Source: Marinobacter nauticus
GTDB taxonomy: Bacteria > Pseudomonadota > Gammaproteobacteria > Enterobacterales > Shewanellaceae
NCBI RefSeq assembly: GCF_019801015.1
Contig: NZ_JAHVJZ010000011.1
Coordinates: forward strand, 62,001 to 126,000
DNA: 64,000 nucleotides
Direction of reading: 5' to 3'
A program made the position numbers and the translations under genes. Of the stretch, positions 42,513-52,166 are shown piece after piece. Each line of letters begins with the position of its first letter. The first letter of the stretch is position 1. The notes beneath the pieces were generated by a model. That model was not told the DNA's origin, searched no databases, and saw only the letters and a list, made by a program, of their open reading frames with translations.

Positions 42513-43538
42513 TCAGTCCTGGTAGGTGTGACTGATGGACACCATGGCGTCGCGATGGCGCAGGAAGTGATCGACCAGTTGCGGGTCAAAGTGGCTGCCC
42601 GCCGTGGACTCGATAATGGCAAAGGCCTGATCGCAGCTCATGGCCGATTTATAGGGGCGGGCGCTGATCAGGGCATCAAATACATCCGCAATGGCCACAA
42701 TGCGGGCTTCCAGAGGGATATCTGTGCCGCGCAAGCCCTTGGGGTAGCCTTGTCCATCAAAGCGCTCGTGGTGATGCAGGGCGATGGCCCGCGCCAGGGT
42801 CATCACGTTGGTGTCATCGCCTTCCAGCAACTGGGCGCCCAGTTCGGTATGGGACTGCATGATGACCCACTCGGCGTCATCCAGTTTTCCGGGTTTGCCG
42901 AGGATGGCGTCGGGAATGCCGATTTTGCCGATGTCGTGAAGCGGTGCGGCGTAGAACAGGTCCTCACACCACTGCGGATCGCAGCCATAGGATTCGGCGA
43001 TGCGCCGGGCATAGTGCGCCACCCGCAGCACATGCAGGCCGGTTTCTTCATCTTTGAACGCCGTGGCCTTGGCCAGCTTTTCGATCATCACCAGGCGGGA
43101 GCGTTGCAGTTCGCTGGCCTCATGCCGCAGTGCCTGCAGTAAACCCAGCTTACGGTGCTGTGCGGCCAGTTGTGCCCGGACACGATGCATCACTGCGGGG
43201 CCGTAAAACGGTTTACGGATGTAGTCGATGGCGCCGCACTCGAAACCGCGAACCTCATCTTCCGGGCGGCCATTGACCGAAATGAAAATCACCGGGATGT
43301 CGCAGTAACTGGCGTCGGCTTTCAGCTGTTGGCACAGGGTGTAGCCGTCCATGTCCGGCATCACGATGTCCATCAGAATCAGGTCCGGCTGATGCACGAC
43401 GCGCTTCAGCGCTTCCTCACCATTACGGGCAATCAGGACGCGGAAGTGTGGGCTGAGGATGCCGTTTAACAACTGCAGGTTCTCAGCGCTGTCGTCCACG
43501 ATCAGCACCGTCGCTCGCGGTGGCGCAAGTAAGCTCAT
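42513..43538 (-). CDS. HD-GYP response regulator (c-di-GMP phosphodiesterase)
   Basis: The 341-residue protein has a receiver (~8-125; LILMDIVMPDMDGY with acceptor Asp) and an HD-GYP domain. The latter has HDIGKIGIPDAIL, HHHERFDGQGYPKGL and FDALISARPYK. HD-GYP enzymes degrade cyclic-di-GMP. The full HD and GYP motifs are intact, so activity is likely. The ATG at 43538 has AGGA upstream; the longer frame starting at 43751 is not used. It is the first gene of the operon with the hybrid kinase. Confidence 0.93.
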   Translation of the reverse strand: MSLLAPPRATVLIVDDSAENLQLLNGILSPHFRVLIARNGEEALKRVVHQPDLILMDIVMPDMDGYTLCQQLKADASYCDIPVIFISVNGRPEDEVRGFECGAIDYIRKPFYGPAVMHRVRAQLAAQHRKLGLLQALRHEASELQRSRLVMIEKLAKATAFKDEETGLHVLRVAHYARRIAESYGCDPQWCEDLFYAAPLHDIGKIGIPDAILGKPGKLDDAEWVIMQSHTELGAQLLEGDDTNVMTLARAIALHHHERFDGQGYPKGLRGTDIPLEARIVAIADVFDALISARPYKSAMSCDQAFAIIESTAGSHFDPQLVDHFLRHRDAMVSISHTYQD

Positions 43539-43993
43539 TTCAATTCCTAAGAGGGCTGCACCGGCGGTGCAGCGACAACAAAACGCCGTCGCCTGATGAC
43601 GGCGAGGGGCCGCGATCAGGGTCGGAGTAGCACGAGACGTATCGGGTCGATGCCGGCAGTTGGAGCGCCGGCGGGTTCCCGGACAGCGTCCTGCGTGTCG
43701 TCGAGGCGGGAACGAAACGGACCAGACCTGGGGGCAGTCTGGCCGGCTCACGGCAATGCGCTGCGGTTGAGTCGGGGCATTGACGGATGGGCCGGTGGGC
43801 TGGATTGGGCATCAGCGGACCGGCGGCGGGAATTTACGCAGTGTCTGAAAAGCGGTCAATGGGTTTTATCGGTTTGGGCCGGTCGGGATGTCGTATTCAT
43901 GATCGTGAGCACGAAATGAGGTCTGGTCGTTCGGGCCTGAGTCGGGTAAGGGCAGGCCTTATCAACCCAACTCAGGCCGATAACCACCTGTTC
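43539..43993. other. 455 bp region without a convincing gene
   Basis: This high-GC stretch should hold the promoter of the signalling operon. An imperfect inverted repeat lies at ~43557-43576 (GCACCGGCGGTGC). A plus-strand frame at 43596-43919 has rare arginine codons in its first half but a protein-like second half (GIDGWAGGLDW, LKSGQWVLSVWAG). It may be a gene remnant; I do not call it a gene. Confidence 0.4.
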
Positions 43994-45277
43994 TTACACC
44001 GCTTTCACCACCAGAGATTCGGACAGCGGGAGACCCTGGCCGGTCATCACCTCACAGAACTGCTGGCCCAGATATTGAGGACTGAACCGGGCCAGAAACT
44101 CGTCATCCGGTGCCTGCCCGTGCAACTCGCCCCGACGCTTCAGCTGGTACAGCGTCTTTAGCGCTGCGACATAATCATCCGGCTTCCCGGCGCTGACCTC
44201 GGTGAGCGATTTGGCGTACTGGCGCAGCACCTCCTGACTGTCACCGAACGGCAACTCCGCCAGTATCGGCTTGCCACAGGCGAGGTAGTCGAGGATCTTC
44301 GCCGCTACATGGGTATCCCGCTGGCCCGGCTCCGGTTGCCCTTTGTTGATGAACAGGAGGTCAGACTGCGCTAACAAGGGGCCAAGCTGGCCTTTGGGCA
44401 GCGCCCCCTGGGCCAGCACCTGATCTGAGAGGCCCAGAGTGCTGGCCCAGGCAACCAGTGCCTGATTGGTGTTGCCAGCACTGACCAGACGCCAGGGGAA
44501 GTCGCACTGTTTGAGGGCGCGAAGCAGCGCTTCGGGAGAGCGACGGAAGCCGTCCCACCCGCCCAGATAGGTGAGGGTGAGCGTCGGGTCGCCAACGTGC
44601 GCCAGGTAGGGTCGGTCAAAGGGGGCATCGTAGCCGTTGTAAATCAGGCTGACCGGGGTATTGCTCAGAGCCTGATAGTAGGCCTGGTCGCTTGGGGAGG
44701 TGACAATTAGGCGGTCCGCCATCGACACCAGACGCTGCTCCCAGCCATGACTGGCCTGGCTTCCGTGGTAACCGGAACCGCCCCAGCCATCGCGAAAATC
44801 CAGAACCAGCGGCAGGCCAAAGCGTCGCTTGAGCAGGTACCCCACCACGGCGGCACTAAACGGAGGGCAGGAGACGTAGATGGCATCCGGTCGGCTCTGT
44901 CGGATGCATTCACAGGCCTGTTGATAGGCCGGCAGTATCCAGCCCCATTCCAGGTCGATAAACCAGAAGTGGCGGGCAATGCGGCCATCTTCTATGGGTC
45001 TGAGACCCAGCAGGCGACGCACGCCTTTGATCAATCGGGTTGGCCACTGCCAGGCCGGTTTGATGTTCATTGGTGCGACACTGAAGCGGGTGAGTCCCGG
45101 CGCGCATCCGCTGTCCGTAAGCCCGCCTGCCGGATGAAACTGGCGGTCCGGACTGTCGGCACAGATCACGTCTGCCTGATGGCCATTGGCCACCCAGGCT
45201 TTCATAAATCGCAACGTTCGTAACGTGCCCACGCTGGTTTGGGGCGGGTAGTAATAGGCCAGGGTAAGCAGCTTCAT
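43994..45277 (-). CDS. Glycosyltransferase family 4-like protein
   Basis: This 427-residue protein has the GT-B type layout. The N-terminus LLTLAYYYPPQTSVGTLRT is typical of GT4 enzymes. YLGGWDGFRRSPEALLRAL begins the C-terminal nucleotide-binding half, and HVAAKILDYLACGKPILA is the donor-binding region. It should transfer a sugar in a surface glycan pathway; donor and acceptor are unknown. The start overlaps the acyltransferase stop (ATGA), so the pair is coupled. No flippase or polymerase is nearby. Confidence 0.85.
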   Translation of the reverse strand: MKLLTLAYYYPPQTSVGTLRTLRFMKAWVANGHQADVICADSPDRQFHPAGGLTDSGCAPGLTRFSVAPMNIKPAWQWPTRLIKGVRRLLGLRPIEDGRIARHFWFIDLEWGWILPAYQQACECIRQSRPDAIYVSCPPFSAAVVGYLLKRRFGLPLVLDFRDGWGGSGYHGSQASHGWEQRLVSMADRLIVTSPSDQAYYQALSNTPVSLIYNGYDAPFDRPYLAHVGDPTLTLTYLGGWDGFRRSPEALLRALKQCDFPWRLVSAGNTNQALVAWASTLGLSDQVLAQGALPKGQLGPLLAQSDLLFINKGQPEPGQRDTHVAAKILDYLACGKPILAELPFGDSQEVLRQYAKSLTEVSAGKPDDYVAALKTLYQLKRRGELHGQAPDDEFLARFSPQYLGQQFCEVMTGQGLPLSESLVVKAV

Positions 45278-45990
45278 ACTGAAGTCCTCCGGTTCAGGGG
45301 GCGAATCACGCGTGCGGGTATGCCGCCGGCCAGCACGCCAGCGGGTAAGGAGCGGGTCACCACGCTGCCGGTGGCGACGACGGTGCCCCGGCCAATGGTG
45401 ACACCGGCAAGCACCGTTACACCGGTGCAGAGCCAGACGTCGTCCTCAAGGACGATTGGGCCTCGCTGTTCGGGGGTTTCCGGTGCGCCAAGTGCGCGTT
45501 GCTCCGGGTCCAGCGGATGGCCGGGGAAGCCAGCCAACTGACACCGTCCGGCCAGACGAACGTTGTTGCCCAGTGTCACCCGGGTGCCAACCGCAATGGT
45601 GTTCTGCCAGCCAATGTCGCAGTTATCGCCAACGGTGAGCGAGACCGGGGATCGGCCGCTTCGGCCAAACAGGCTGCTCTGCCCGCTGACCCGACAGTTT
45701 TTACCGAGCGTGATGGTGAGGGGGCCGCTGACTTGAGGCAGGCCGCTGTAGAGGTACAACCCCGGTGCGTCCCGACTCAGACGCGCTTTGAACAGCGGCG
45801 TGTAGTAACCGAGCCGACAGAGGGTGGCCCACACTGAAGTCAGGCCGATGTGCAGCGCATAAAGCGAACGGAAAGGGAAGGTCAGTCGCGGCAGTTGCAA
45901 AATGCGAATGCGGCGGGCAAGACCAAACAGCCTTCTGCTGGCAGGGGTTTCACCCGCTTTAAGCCAGCCTTTCAGGGTGTCCAGTGACAT
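45274..45990 (-). CDS. Hexapeptide-repeat acyltransferase (WbbJ/LbetaH type)
   Basis: The 238-residue protein has left-handed beta-helix hexapeptide repeats (LTITLGKNCRVSG, DNCDIGWQNTIAVGTRVTLGNNVRLAG). These end in TGVTVLAGVTIGRGTVVATGSVVTRSLPAGVLAGGIPARVI, the usual acetyltransferase C-terminus. It probably O-acetylates a sugar. The ATG at 45990 has GGAGA upstream. It forms a two-gene unit with the glycosyltransferase. Confidence 0.88.
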   Translation of the reverse strand: MSLDTLKGWLKAGETPASRRLFGLARRIRILQLPRLTFPFRSLYALHIGLTSVWATLCRLGYYTPLFKARLSRDAPGLYLYSGLPQVSGPLTITLGKNCRVSGQSSLFGRSGRSPVSLTVGDNCDIGWQNTIAVGTRVTLGNNVRLAGRCQLAGFPGHPLDPEQRALGAPETPEQRGPIVLEDDVWLCTGVTVLAGVTIGRGTVVATGSVVTRSLPAGVLAGGIPARVIRPLNRRTSV

Positions 45991-46049
45991 GGGCAGTCTC
46001 CGTTACCGGGTGAGGGTAACGGAGAGGTTGCAAAGGGCTTGCCACTCTG

Positions 46050-49000
46050 TCAGTCGATGTCGAAGGAGTAGTAGATGTCCAGAGAGGTTTCGGTGGTTTC
46101 GGCCACTTCCGACACCGCTTCAATCCACAACCGCTGCAGCAGGTAATAGCGTACGGTCAGTTCGTTGATGCTTTCCCCAAACACCCCGACGCCGTACTTC
46201 AGGAACAACCGTTTGCCCAGATAGCCGCTGATGGTGACCTGGGTGTCTTCGCCGTCGCTTTCGGTGTCCAGCGCCACGTTCTGGAACCCAAGCCCTTCGC
46301 CGATGGTGGTGAACACCCCTTCAGTGGTATCCACCCCCAGCCCCAACGCGGCGGAGGCGAACAGGGCACTGCCCCCATCTGAGCTGTTCAGGCCCTGACC
46401 CCGGGTGATGTAGGAGAGGATCTCCTGCTGCTCCATCGCCGGGCTGGAGAACAGGGTCATCTGTGGTGAAGCCGGGGTGCCGGTCAGGCGCAGGCCGGCG
46501 GTGACGTCTTCCGACTCGATAACGCGGACCGCTTCCACATCCAGGCTGGGCAGGGCCGGCGGGCCGTTGAAGGTGGCCATGCCACGGCGGATGGTCAGTC
46601 GTTGGCCGAAGGCCCGGAATACCCCGTCCAGCAGGTTGAGGTCGCCATAGGCCTGCAGCGGTTGCCCCGGTGACTGACGCAGGGTGAGTTGCCCGCCCAT
46701 ATTGCCGGTCAGGCCAAAGGCCTGCACTTTGAGCGTGTTGGCGATCTCAATCGACATATCCAGGTCCAGCAGGGTGCTGACTGGAGACTCGGTTTCCTCC
46801 TGATGGTCGATGTAGACCACATCACTGGACACCGCGACGGCGCCTTCCGGCAGCGACGACAGGGTAAAACTGCCCTCGGGCACTTTGACTTTGCCGCGTA
46901 CGCTCAACCGCTCCGGATCAAACCGGAAGCGCATATCCGGGGAGGCTTCCAGGACCACCATGGGGGGATAGAGAACGGAAAGCCGCTCGCCCACCAGCGC
47001 CAGTTCACCACGGAGGCCGCCGATCCATGACAGGTCGCCGTTCAGGTCGGCGGTGCCTTGTCCCATCCGCACATCCCCATCCACCGTCATGCGATCGCCG
47101 TTAAATATCAGGCGCAGCGCCAGGTCTTCCAGCTCGGTGGGGTTGACCACCGCTTTCAGGTGGCCTTCAGTCAGGGCCAGTTCACCATTCAGCAGGGGCT
47201 CGCTCAGCGTGCCGCCAAAGCGGATGTCGCCACTGAGCATCGCCTTGGCGTCCGCCAAAGAGGGGATCCAGGCCAGATAGGGGGCAAGCTGAAGGGCGCT
47301 GCTTTTAAGGTGGCCGGACAGGGCATAGGGGGATTCCGGGCCAAGGTTCAGTTCCAGTTCTACCGCTTTGGCGGAGTCGATCTGGGTTTTCAGTTGCAGT
47401 GCCAGCCCCTCCTGATTGAGGGTGGCGAACAGGTCGATGGCGTCCCACTCAATCTTGCTGGGTGGCAAGCCACCACCACGACGCAGCACCAGGCTGCCAT
47501 CCCGATCATGAAGTTCTGCCTTGAGGAAAGGCAGCTGGCCCGGTTGCCAGCTGACATAGGCTTCGCCTTCGATGCGGCTCTTGGGCCGCAGGCGCTTGGG
47601 AAGAACGCTTTTGAGGGCTTTACGAACCTGGGCATCCAGAGTCAGCGCTGCCGCACCTCTGGGACCAAGCAACGCTGGCCCCTTCATACAGAGATCCACC
47701 CCGCTGCCTTGCCAGCAGTGTTCGCCCAGCACCAGTGCCTGACGTTTTTCGTCGTAATTGACCATGGCCGGAAGGTTGGTCTGCCATTGTCCGTAAGGGG
47801 TGCCAATGGCGCCATTGAGCAGGGCACCGCGCCAGTAGCCGGCGTCCGGGTAGTAGTTACCGCCCATTGCCAGGGTGGCATTGATGTCGCCACTGAGGGT
47901 GACATCCAGATCCTGACGGAACTGGTTGCCCTTACCGCGCAGCTGAACCGGTCCCAGTGCGGTGCCGGCCAGATCCAGATTGCCGGTGCTGAGCTGTACA
48001 GCGGCCTGATGGTCCCGGCGCGGCCAGTAGTCCAGGTTCAGATCCAGCCGGTCGGTCAGGTATTCCCCATAGCCGGGCCGGCGCGCGGTCAGGACCAGAT
48101 TCAGCTTGGGGTCATTGACGGGGCCGGTCAGTGCCAGGTTGGCCTGGGCGTTACCGCTCAGTTCCGGCAGCCAGAGTGAAAGGGCATCCGCATTCATGGT
48201 GCCGGACAGCGCCCATTGGCCGTCGACGATGGCACCGTCCAGATCCAGGTGGGTCTGATTGATCTCCAGCTCAAGCGCGTCCGCTTCGCCCTGCCAACGG
48301 CTGTTCAGGGACAGGCCGCCCCGGAGCTTCAGCGGGTAATCCCACACTGCCCCGGTGAGGTCGGCACCGTCCACCTCAATGGCCCAGATGTCCGGCCCGT
48401 CCTGTTGCGCCTGATAGTGGCCGCTGCTGGCGGCCTGGCCATCGAGTTGCAGGGTCAGGTCCGGATGGAGATTGGAAAGATTGAGGGACTGGGCATTAAC
48501 TTGCGCGTTCCACTGAACGCCCTCGCCGTAGCGCAGGGTGCCACGAACCTGCGCCTGGCCAAGATCGCCGTCCACTTCGGCCTGCTCGACAGTGAGTTCT
48601 CCGGCCTGATGCCGGACCGCCACCTGCACATTGCCGGAGGTGTAACCTTCGGCGCTGAGTTGGCCGGACAAGCGGGCTTGCTGGCGGTCCCAATCCCCTT
48701 CAGCGGTCAGTTCAATATTGTCGCCCTGGTACAGGGTGTCACCTTGCAGTGGCCACTGCAGATGGCGGGCGTTAAGGCGAAGGTTGAATGGCATGGTGGG
48801 CAGGCCGAGTTGGATCCTGCCGTCCAGCTCGCCGCTCAGAGCGCCCTCGGTTTTGAGGGTGGCGTTGAGGTCCGCGAGGCGGTTGTGGGCGGTGACGTGG
48901 ACGCGGTGCCCGGCTAACTCAGGCAGCCACAGCAGCTCGCGCATCTCGCCTTTCAGGTCCGCTTCGATGCCGTAACCGTCGTCAAAATCCATCCACACCC

Positions 49001-49859
49001 GGCCCGCAAGATTGGCCCAGTTATGGCGCACTTCAATGCGCGGAATGCTGAGCACCGTATGTTGCCAGGTGCCCAGAAAACTCAGGTACTCCACCCGGTG
49101 ATCCATCCAGCCCACCTGAACCCGGCCATCTTTCGCCAGCGCCTGCTGCACATCGATGGCAAAGGGCAGATCCACCTTGGGCAGATTGGCCATCGCCCAA
49201 TCCCTGAGGGCATCGCCATCCGGTTCCGGCACAGCGACTGGCGGGACGTCGCTCTGTGGGTCCGTCGCTTCATCGTCTCCCAGGGGGATCAGCACATCGG
49301 CGCCATCCAGTTGCAGGCGCTCAACCGCAATCAGAGTACTGCCCACTTCTGCCGACGCCTGCAGGCGCTCGGCCTTGTAGACCATATCGTCTACCCGGAC
49401 ATCAATATGGGTCAGGTCCAGATTCTGGCCGACAATCGTCAGTGGCAGCCCCATGCCGGTGTAACCATCCGGCCCGGGCTGGCGGGGTGGAGCTTCCGGC
49501 TCCGGCTCGGCGTCTTCACTGGCGTCGCCGCCAATGTCATCTATGTCGATCGCCACCCGCACGCCGTCAGCCTGGAGGCCATCGACACAAAGCCGTTTGT
49601 TGAGCAGGCAGGTCAGCCGCCACTGCGCATCAAACTGATCCACTTCCACGCTGATGCCCGACATGGCAAAGCGGACATCGCGCAACTGCAGTCCGCTGTT
49701 GATTTTGCCGCCCTGGTAGGTGAGGTCGAGTCCCGGCACAACAGCGTCGGCAAGGCTGGCCACCAGTCGGGCACCGACCGGGGTGCCGAGCAACAGCGCC
49801 AGCAGCACCAGAACGATCAGTGGGCTCAGGGCGAGGATGGCAAGAATACGGCGGATCAC
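46050..49859 (-). CDS. tamB: Translocation and assembly module subunit TamB
   Basis: The 1269-residue inner-membrane-anchored protein has an N-terminal helix (~5-27), a very long beta-rich middle, and the C-terminal DUF490/TamB domain. The end region includes ILSYITRGQGL and GEGLGFQNVALDTE and ends SLDIYYSFDID. TamB spans the periplasm, moving phospholipids and helping assemble outer-membrane proteins with TamA. The length matches E. coli (1259). The start overlaps the tamA stop (ATGA), as in other genomes. Confidence 0.95.
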   Translation of the reverse strand: MIRRILAILALSPLIVLVLLALLLGTPVGARLVASLADAVVPGLDLTYQGGKINSGLQLRDVRFAMSGISVEVDQFDAQWRLTCLLNKRLCVDGLQADGVRVAIDIDDIGGDASEDAEPEPEAPPRQPGPDGYTGMGLPLTIVGQNLDLTHIDVRVDDMVYKAERLQASAEVGSTLIAVERLQLDGADVLIPLGDDEATDPQSDVPPVAVPEPDGDALRDWAMANLPKVDLPFAIDVQQALAKDGRVQVGWMDHRVEYLSFLGTWQHTVLSIPRIEVRHNWANLAGRVWMDFDDGYGIEADLKGEMRELLWLPELAGHRVHVTAHNRLADLNATLKTEGALSGELDGRIQLGLPTMPFNLRLNARHLQWPLQGDTLYQGDNIELTAEGDWDRQQARLSGQLSAEGYTSGNVQVAVRHQAGELTVEQAEVDGDLGQAQVRGTLRYGEGVQWNAQVNAQSLNLSNLHPDLTLQLDGQAASSGHYQAQQDGPDIWAIEVDGADLTGAVWDYPLKLRGGLSLNSRWQGEADALELEINQTHLDLDGAIVDGQWALSGTMNADALSLWLPELSGNAQANLALTGPVNDPKLNLVLTARRPGYGEYLTDRLDLNLDYWPRRDHQAAVQLSTGNLDLAGTALGPVQLRGKGNQFRQDLDVTLSGDINATLAMGGNYYPDAGYWRGALLNGAIGTPYGQWQTNLPAMVNYDEKRQALVLGEHCWQGSGVDLCMKGPALLGPRGAAALTLDAQVRKALKSVLPKRLRPKSRIEGEAYVSWQPGQLPFLKAELHDRDGSLVLRRGGGLPPSKIEWDAIDLFATLNQEGLALQLKTQIDSAKAVELELNLGPESPYALSGHLKSSALQLAPYLAWIPSLADAKAMLSGDIRFGGTLSEPLLNGELALTEGHLKAVVNPTELEDLALRLIFNGDRMTVDGDVRMGQGTADLNGDLSWIGGLRGELALVGERLSVLYPPMVVLEASPDMRFRFDPERLSVRGKVKVPEGSFTLSSLPEGAVAVSSDVVYIDHQEETESPVSTLLDLDMSIEIANTLKVQAFGLTGNMGGQLTLRQSPGQPLQAYGDLNLLDGVFRAFGQRLTIRRGMATFNGPPALPSLDVEAVRVIESEDVTAGLRLTGTPASPQMTLFSSPAMEQQEILSYITRGQGLNSSDGGSALFASAALGLGVDTTEGVFTTIGEGLGFQNVALDTESDGEDTQVTISGYLGKRLFLKYGVGVFGESINELTVRYYLLQRLWIEAVSEVAETTETSLDIYYSFDID

Positions 49860-51973
49860 AGTTCCGCTCCGATACTGATGTGCAACATGGCGCTGGGGTC
49901 CGGGTCAGTAAAGCCGTAGCCAATTTCAATCTTGATGGGGCCGACCGGAGAGATCCAGTGCACACCGCCACCAAAGGAGGCCTGAAATTCGACGGCTTCG
50001 GAGTCGTTGGTGTCAAAGGCGTTACCGCCATCGAAAAAGGTGGCCAGTCGCCATTGAGGGGTCAGGTAGTACTGATATTCGATGGATCCCACTAACAGAT
50101 ATCGTCCCCCGACCAGCAGCTCGGTGGTGCCGCCTTCGCCGTCATCGACGGTGATTTTCGGACCAAGGGATTGATAGCTGAAGCCCCGGATCGATTGGTC
50201 ACCACCGGCGAAAAAGCGCAGTGACGGAGCGAGCCCGAGCAGATCTTCATCGCGAATCACGTTGATGCCGATGTCGGCCCGGGCGGTCAGGCGGTGTTTT
50301 TCAATCGGCGTATAGACGGCACGCAGCTGGCTGCGGAAACGGGTGATGCGTTGATCCGAACCCCAGTAGGTGTCGGCGTGTTCAACCAGGTAAAACTGGC
50401 GGAAGCCGTCTGTGGGATCCAGCGGCGGCCCGCGGCGCTGAGTGCGACTGAAGCTCAGGCCGGGCATCAGGTATTTGCCGCTGTGGTCCTCCGGGCCCTG
50501 GACCCAATCCTCGTAGAGAAAGCGCGCGAACACGGTGCGGGTCCAGCGATTGTTCATCACGGTGCGTCGGCCAAAGCTGGTCTGGTACTGGGTGGACTCA
50601 ATGTCCCCGAACTCCTCTTTACCGACGCTGGCGTTGAACACCAGCTTGTCGTTGATCGGGTGATCAAACGGGATGCGGTAATCAAAGGTGAGCTTGGGGT
50701 TGGACTTCGACAGTTCCGCCTTGGTTTCCTGGCTGTGGCCGTAACGATTGACCACCGGAGTACGCCAGGTGGTGGAGATGCGGGGCTCACCTTCCGCGTA
50801 ACCCACACCCAGATCGATGGAGTGGCGCGGCGGTGGCGTCAGGCCCGCTTCAATCGGAACCACGCCATCCACGGCGCGTTCCGGGTGGGGCAAAACCTTC
50901 ACATCCTGGAAATACCCGGAGCCCAGCAGGGTGCTGGTCAGTCGGGCTACGGCATCGGCATGGTACGGGGTATCCGGTTGGAACGGCACCATCTCCTGCA
51001 GCAGCTCCGGTGTCAGCTCTGAGGCCCAGAACTCGACTTCACCCAGCCGATAGCGTCGGCCACTGTCGTACAGCAGAACCAGGTTGGCCTCGTTCCTGTC
51101 CCGGTCCACCTCGATACGGTGCTGGGCCATCTGGCCATCGAAATAGCCCCGTACCAGGCCAAGGGTGAGCAGGTCGGTTTTCAGGGATTCGTATTTGCCG
51201 TGGTGCACCACATCGCCGGGTTTAATGGCGATGCGGTCGAGTCGTTCGATAAAGGCCGGATCGTCCCGGGCTTCGCCATCCAGCAGGACGATCACCTCGT
51301 TGTAGCGCATGGGTTCGCCCCGATCGACCTTCAGGGTGAGCACCCAACTGGGGTCGGTGCGCTGGATATCCCGGCTAAAGGTCGCCTGGTAGTACCCCAG
51401 CGCCTGCATCGCTTCCTGGGCTTTCTCCTCCAGGGTGAACAGGAAGCTGGCTCGCTCTGCGGCACTGGTGGGTAAGGGCGTCAGGTGAGCTCGAAGGTTG
51501 CGGGCGAGGGCACCTTTGATGCCTTCAATGCGAAGCTCCAGACCGCCCTCCTGAGGGGCTTGCTTGCCGGCATCCAGCAGGGGGCGACGTCGGGGCTTCC
51601 GTGTGCTGGTGCCCGCTTCCGGTTCTTCCGCCCGCAACACCAGAACCCAGCGACTGCCGATCTCCTCCAATCGGCCGGTGACTTTCCGACCCTCTTCGCC
51701 CAATGCTTCCAGCTCTTTTTCAGCCCGCTGTTCCGCTTCTGACAGAAAGGCCTCGCGGTCGGCTTCGTCGCCCTCGTCGTCCCAGTCCGGGATCAGCTCC
51801 AGCAGGCGCTTGCCCACCTCTTCGCCCACGCCGACCACTTTTACGGTGAGGTCGGCGACGGGATGAGGCAGCTCGGTAATGGGCTCCGGCGGGGATTCGG
51901 CGTTGTCTGCCCATGCCGGTGCCAGCAGGAGCAAAAGCAGCACGGCAATCAGGAGAGGCAGGACTCGAAACAA
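49856..51973 (-). CDS. tamA: Translocation and assembly module subunit TamA, with extra N-terminal domain
   Basis: The 705-residue outer-membrane protein is TamA-like. POTRA domains are followed by a 16-stranded barrel of the BamA superfamily, with FFAGGDQSIRGFSYQSLGP (lid-lock motif) and a terminal HISIGAEL. E. coli TamA has 577 residues, and its first POTRA corresponds to LELRIEGIKGALARNLRAHL here, at residue ~112. The preceding ~90 residues (LTVKVVGVGEEVGKRLLELI through SRWVLVLRAEE) show a beta-alpha-alpha-beta-beta pattern and look like an additional POTRA. An acidic stretch (DWDDEGDEADRE) lies within this N-terminal domain. I choose the TTG at 51973 because AGGAG lies nine bases before it and the signal peptide begins there; no ATG fits. 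Confidence 0.9.
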   Translation of the reverse strand: MFRVLPLLIAVLLLLLLAPAWADNAESPPEPITELPHPVADLTVKVVGVGEEVGKRLLELIPDWDDEGDEADREAFLSEAEQRAEKELEALGEEGRKVTGRLEEIGSRWVLVLRAEEPEAGTSTRKPRRRPLLDAGKQAPQEGGLELRIEGIKGALARNLRAHLTPLPTSAAERASFLFTLEEKAQEAMQALGYYQATFSRDIQRTDPSWVLTLKVDRGEPMRYNEVIVLLDGEARDDPAFIERLDRIAIKPGDVVHHGKYESLKTDLLTLGLVRGYFDGQMAQHRIEVDRDRNEANLVLLYDSGRRYRLGEVEFWASELTPELLQEMVPFQPDTPYHADAVARLTSTLLGSGYFQDVKVLPHPERAVDGVVPIEAGLTPPPRHSIDLGVGYAEGEPRISTTWRTPVVNRYGHSQETKAELSKSNPKLTFDYRIPFDHPINDKLVFNASVGKEEFGDIESTQYQTSFGRRTVMNNRWTRTVFARFLYEDWVQGPEDHSGKYLMPGLSFSRTQRRGPPLDPTDGFRQFYLVEHADTYWGSDQRITRFRSQLRAVYTPIEKHRLTARADIGINVIRDEDLLGLAPSLRFFAGGDQSIRGFSYQSLGPKITVDDGEGGTTELLVGGRYLLVGSIEYQYYLTPQWRLATFFDGGNAFDTNDSEAVEFQASFGGGVHWISPVGPIKIEIGYGFTDPDPSAMLHISIGAEL

Positions 51974-52166
51974 AAGGGGGCTCTCCTGTCTGGGGCGGGG
52001 CGAAGGTCGGGATAACGTAATGATAATTCGAAAGTACCCTTCCGGGGAGAGTCCTGTATAGGCTTTTTCGCCATCTGACTTATTTGGTATCAGTTTGAGG
52101 GTAGTGTGAGCGGATGGCGCTGTGACACACTGCGGTGACATCTGCATCATCACAAGGAAGCGAATC

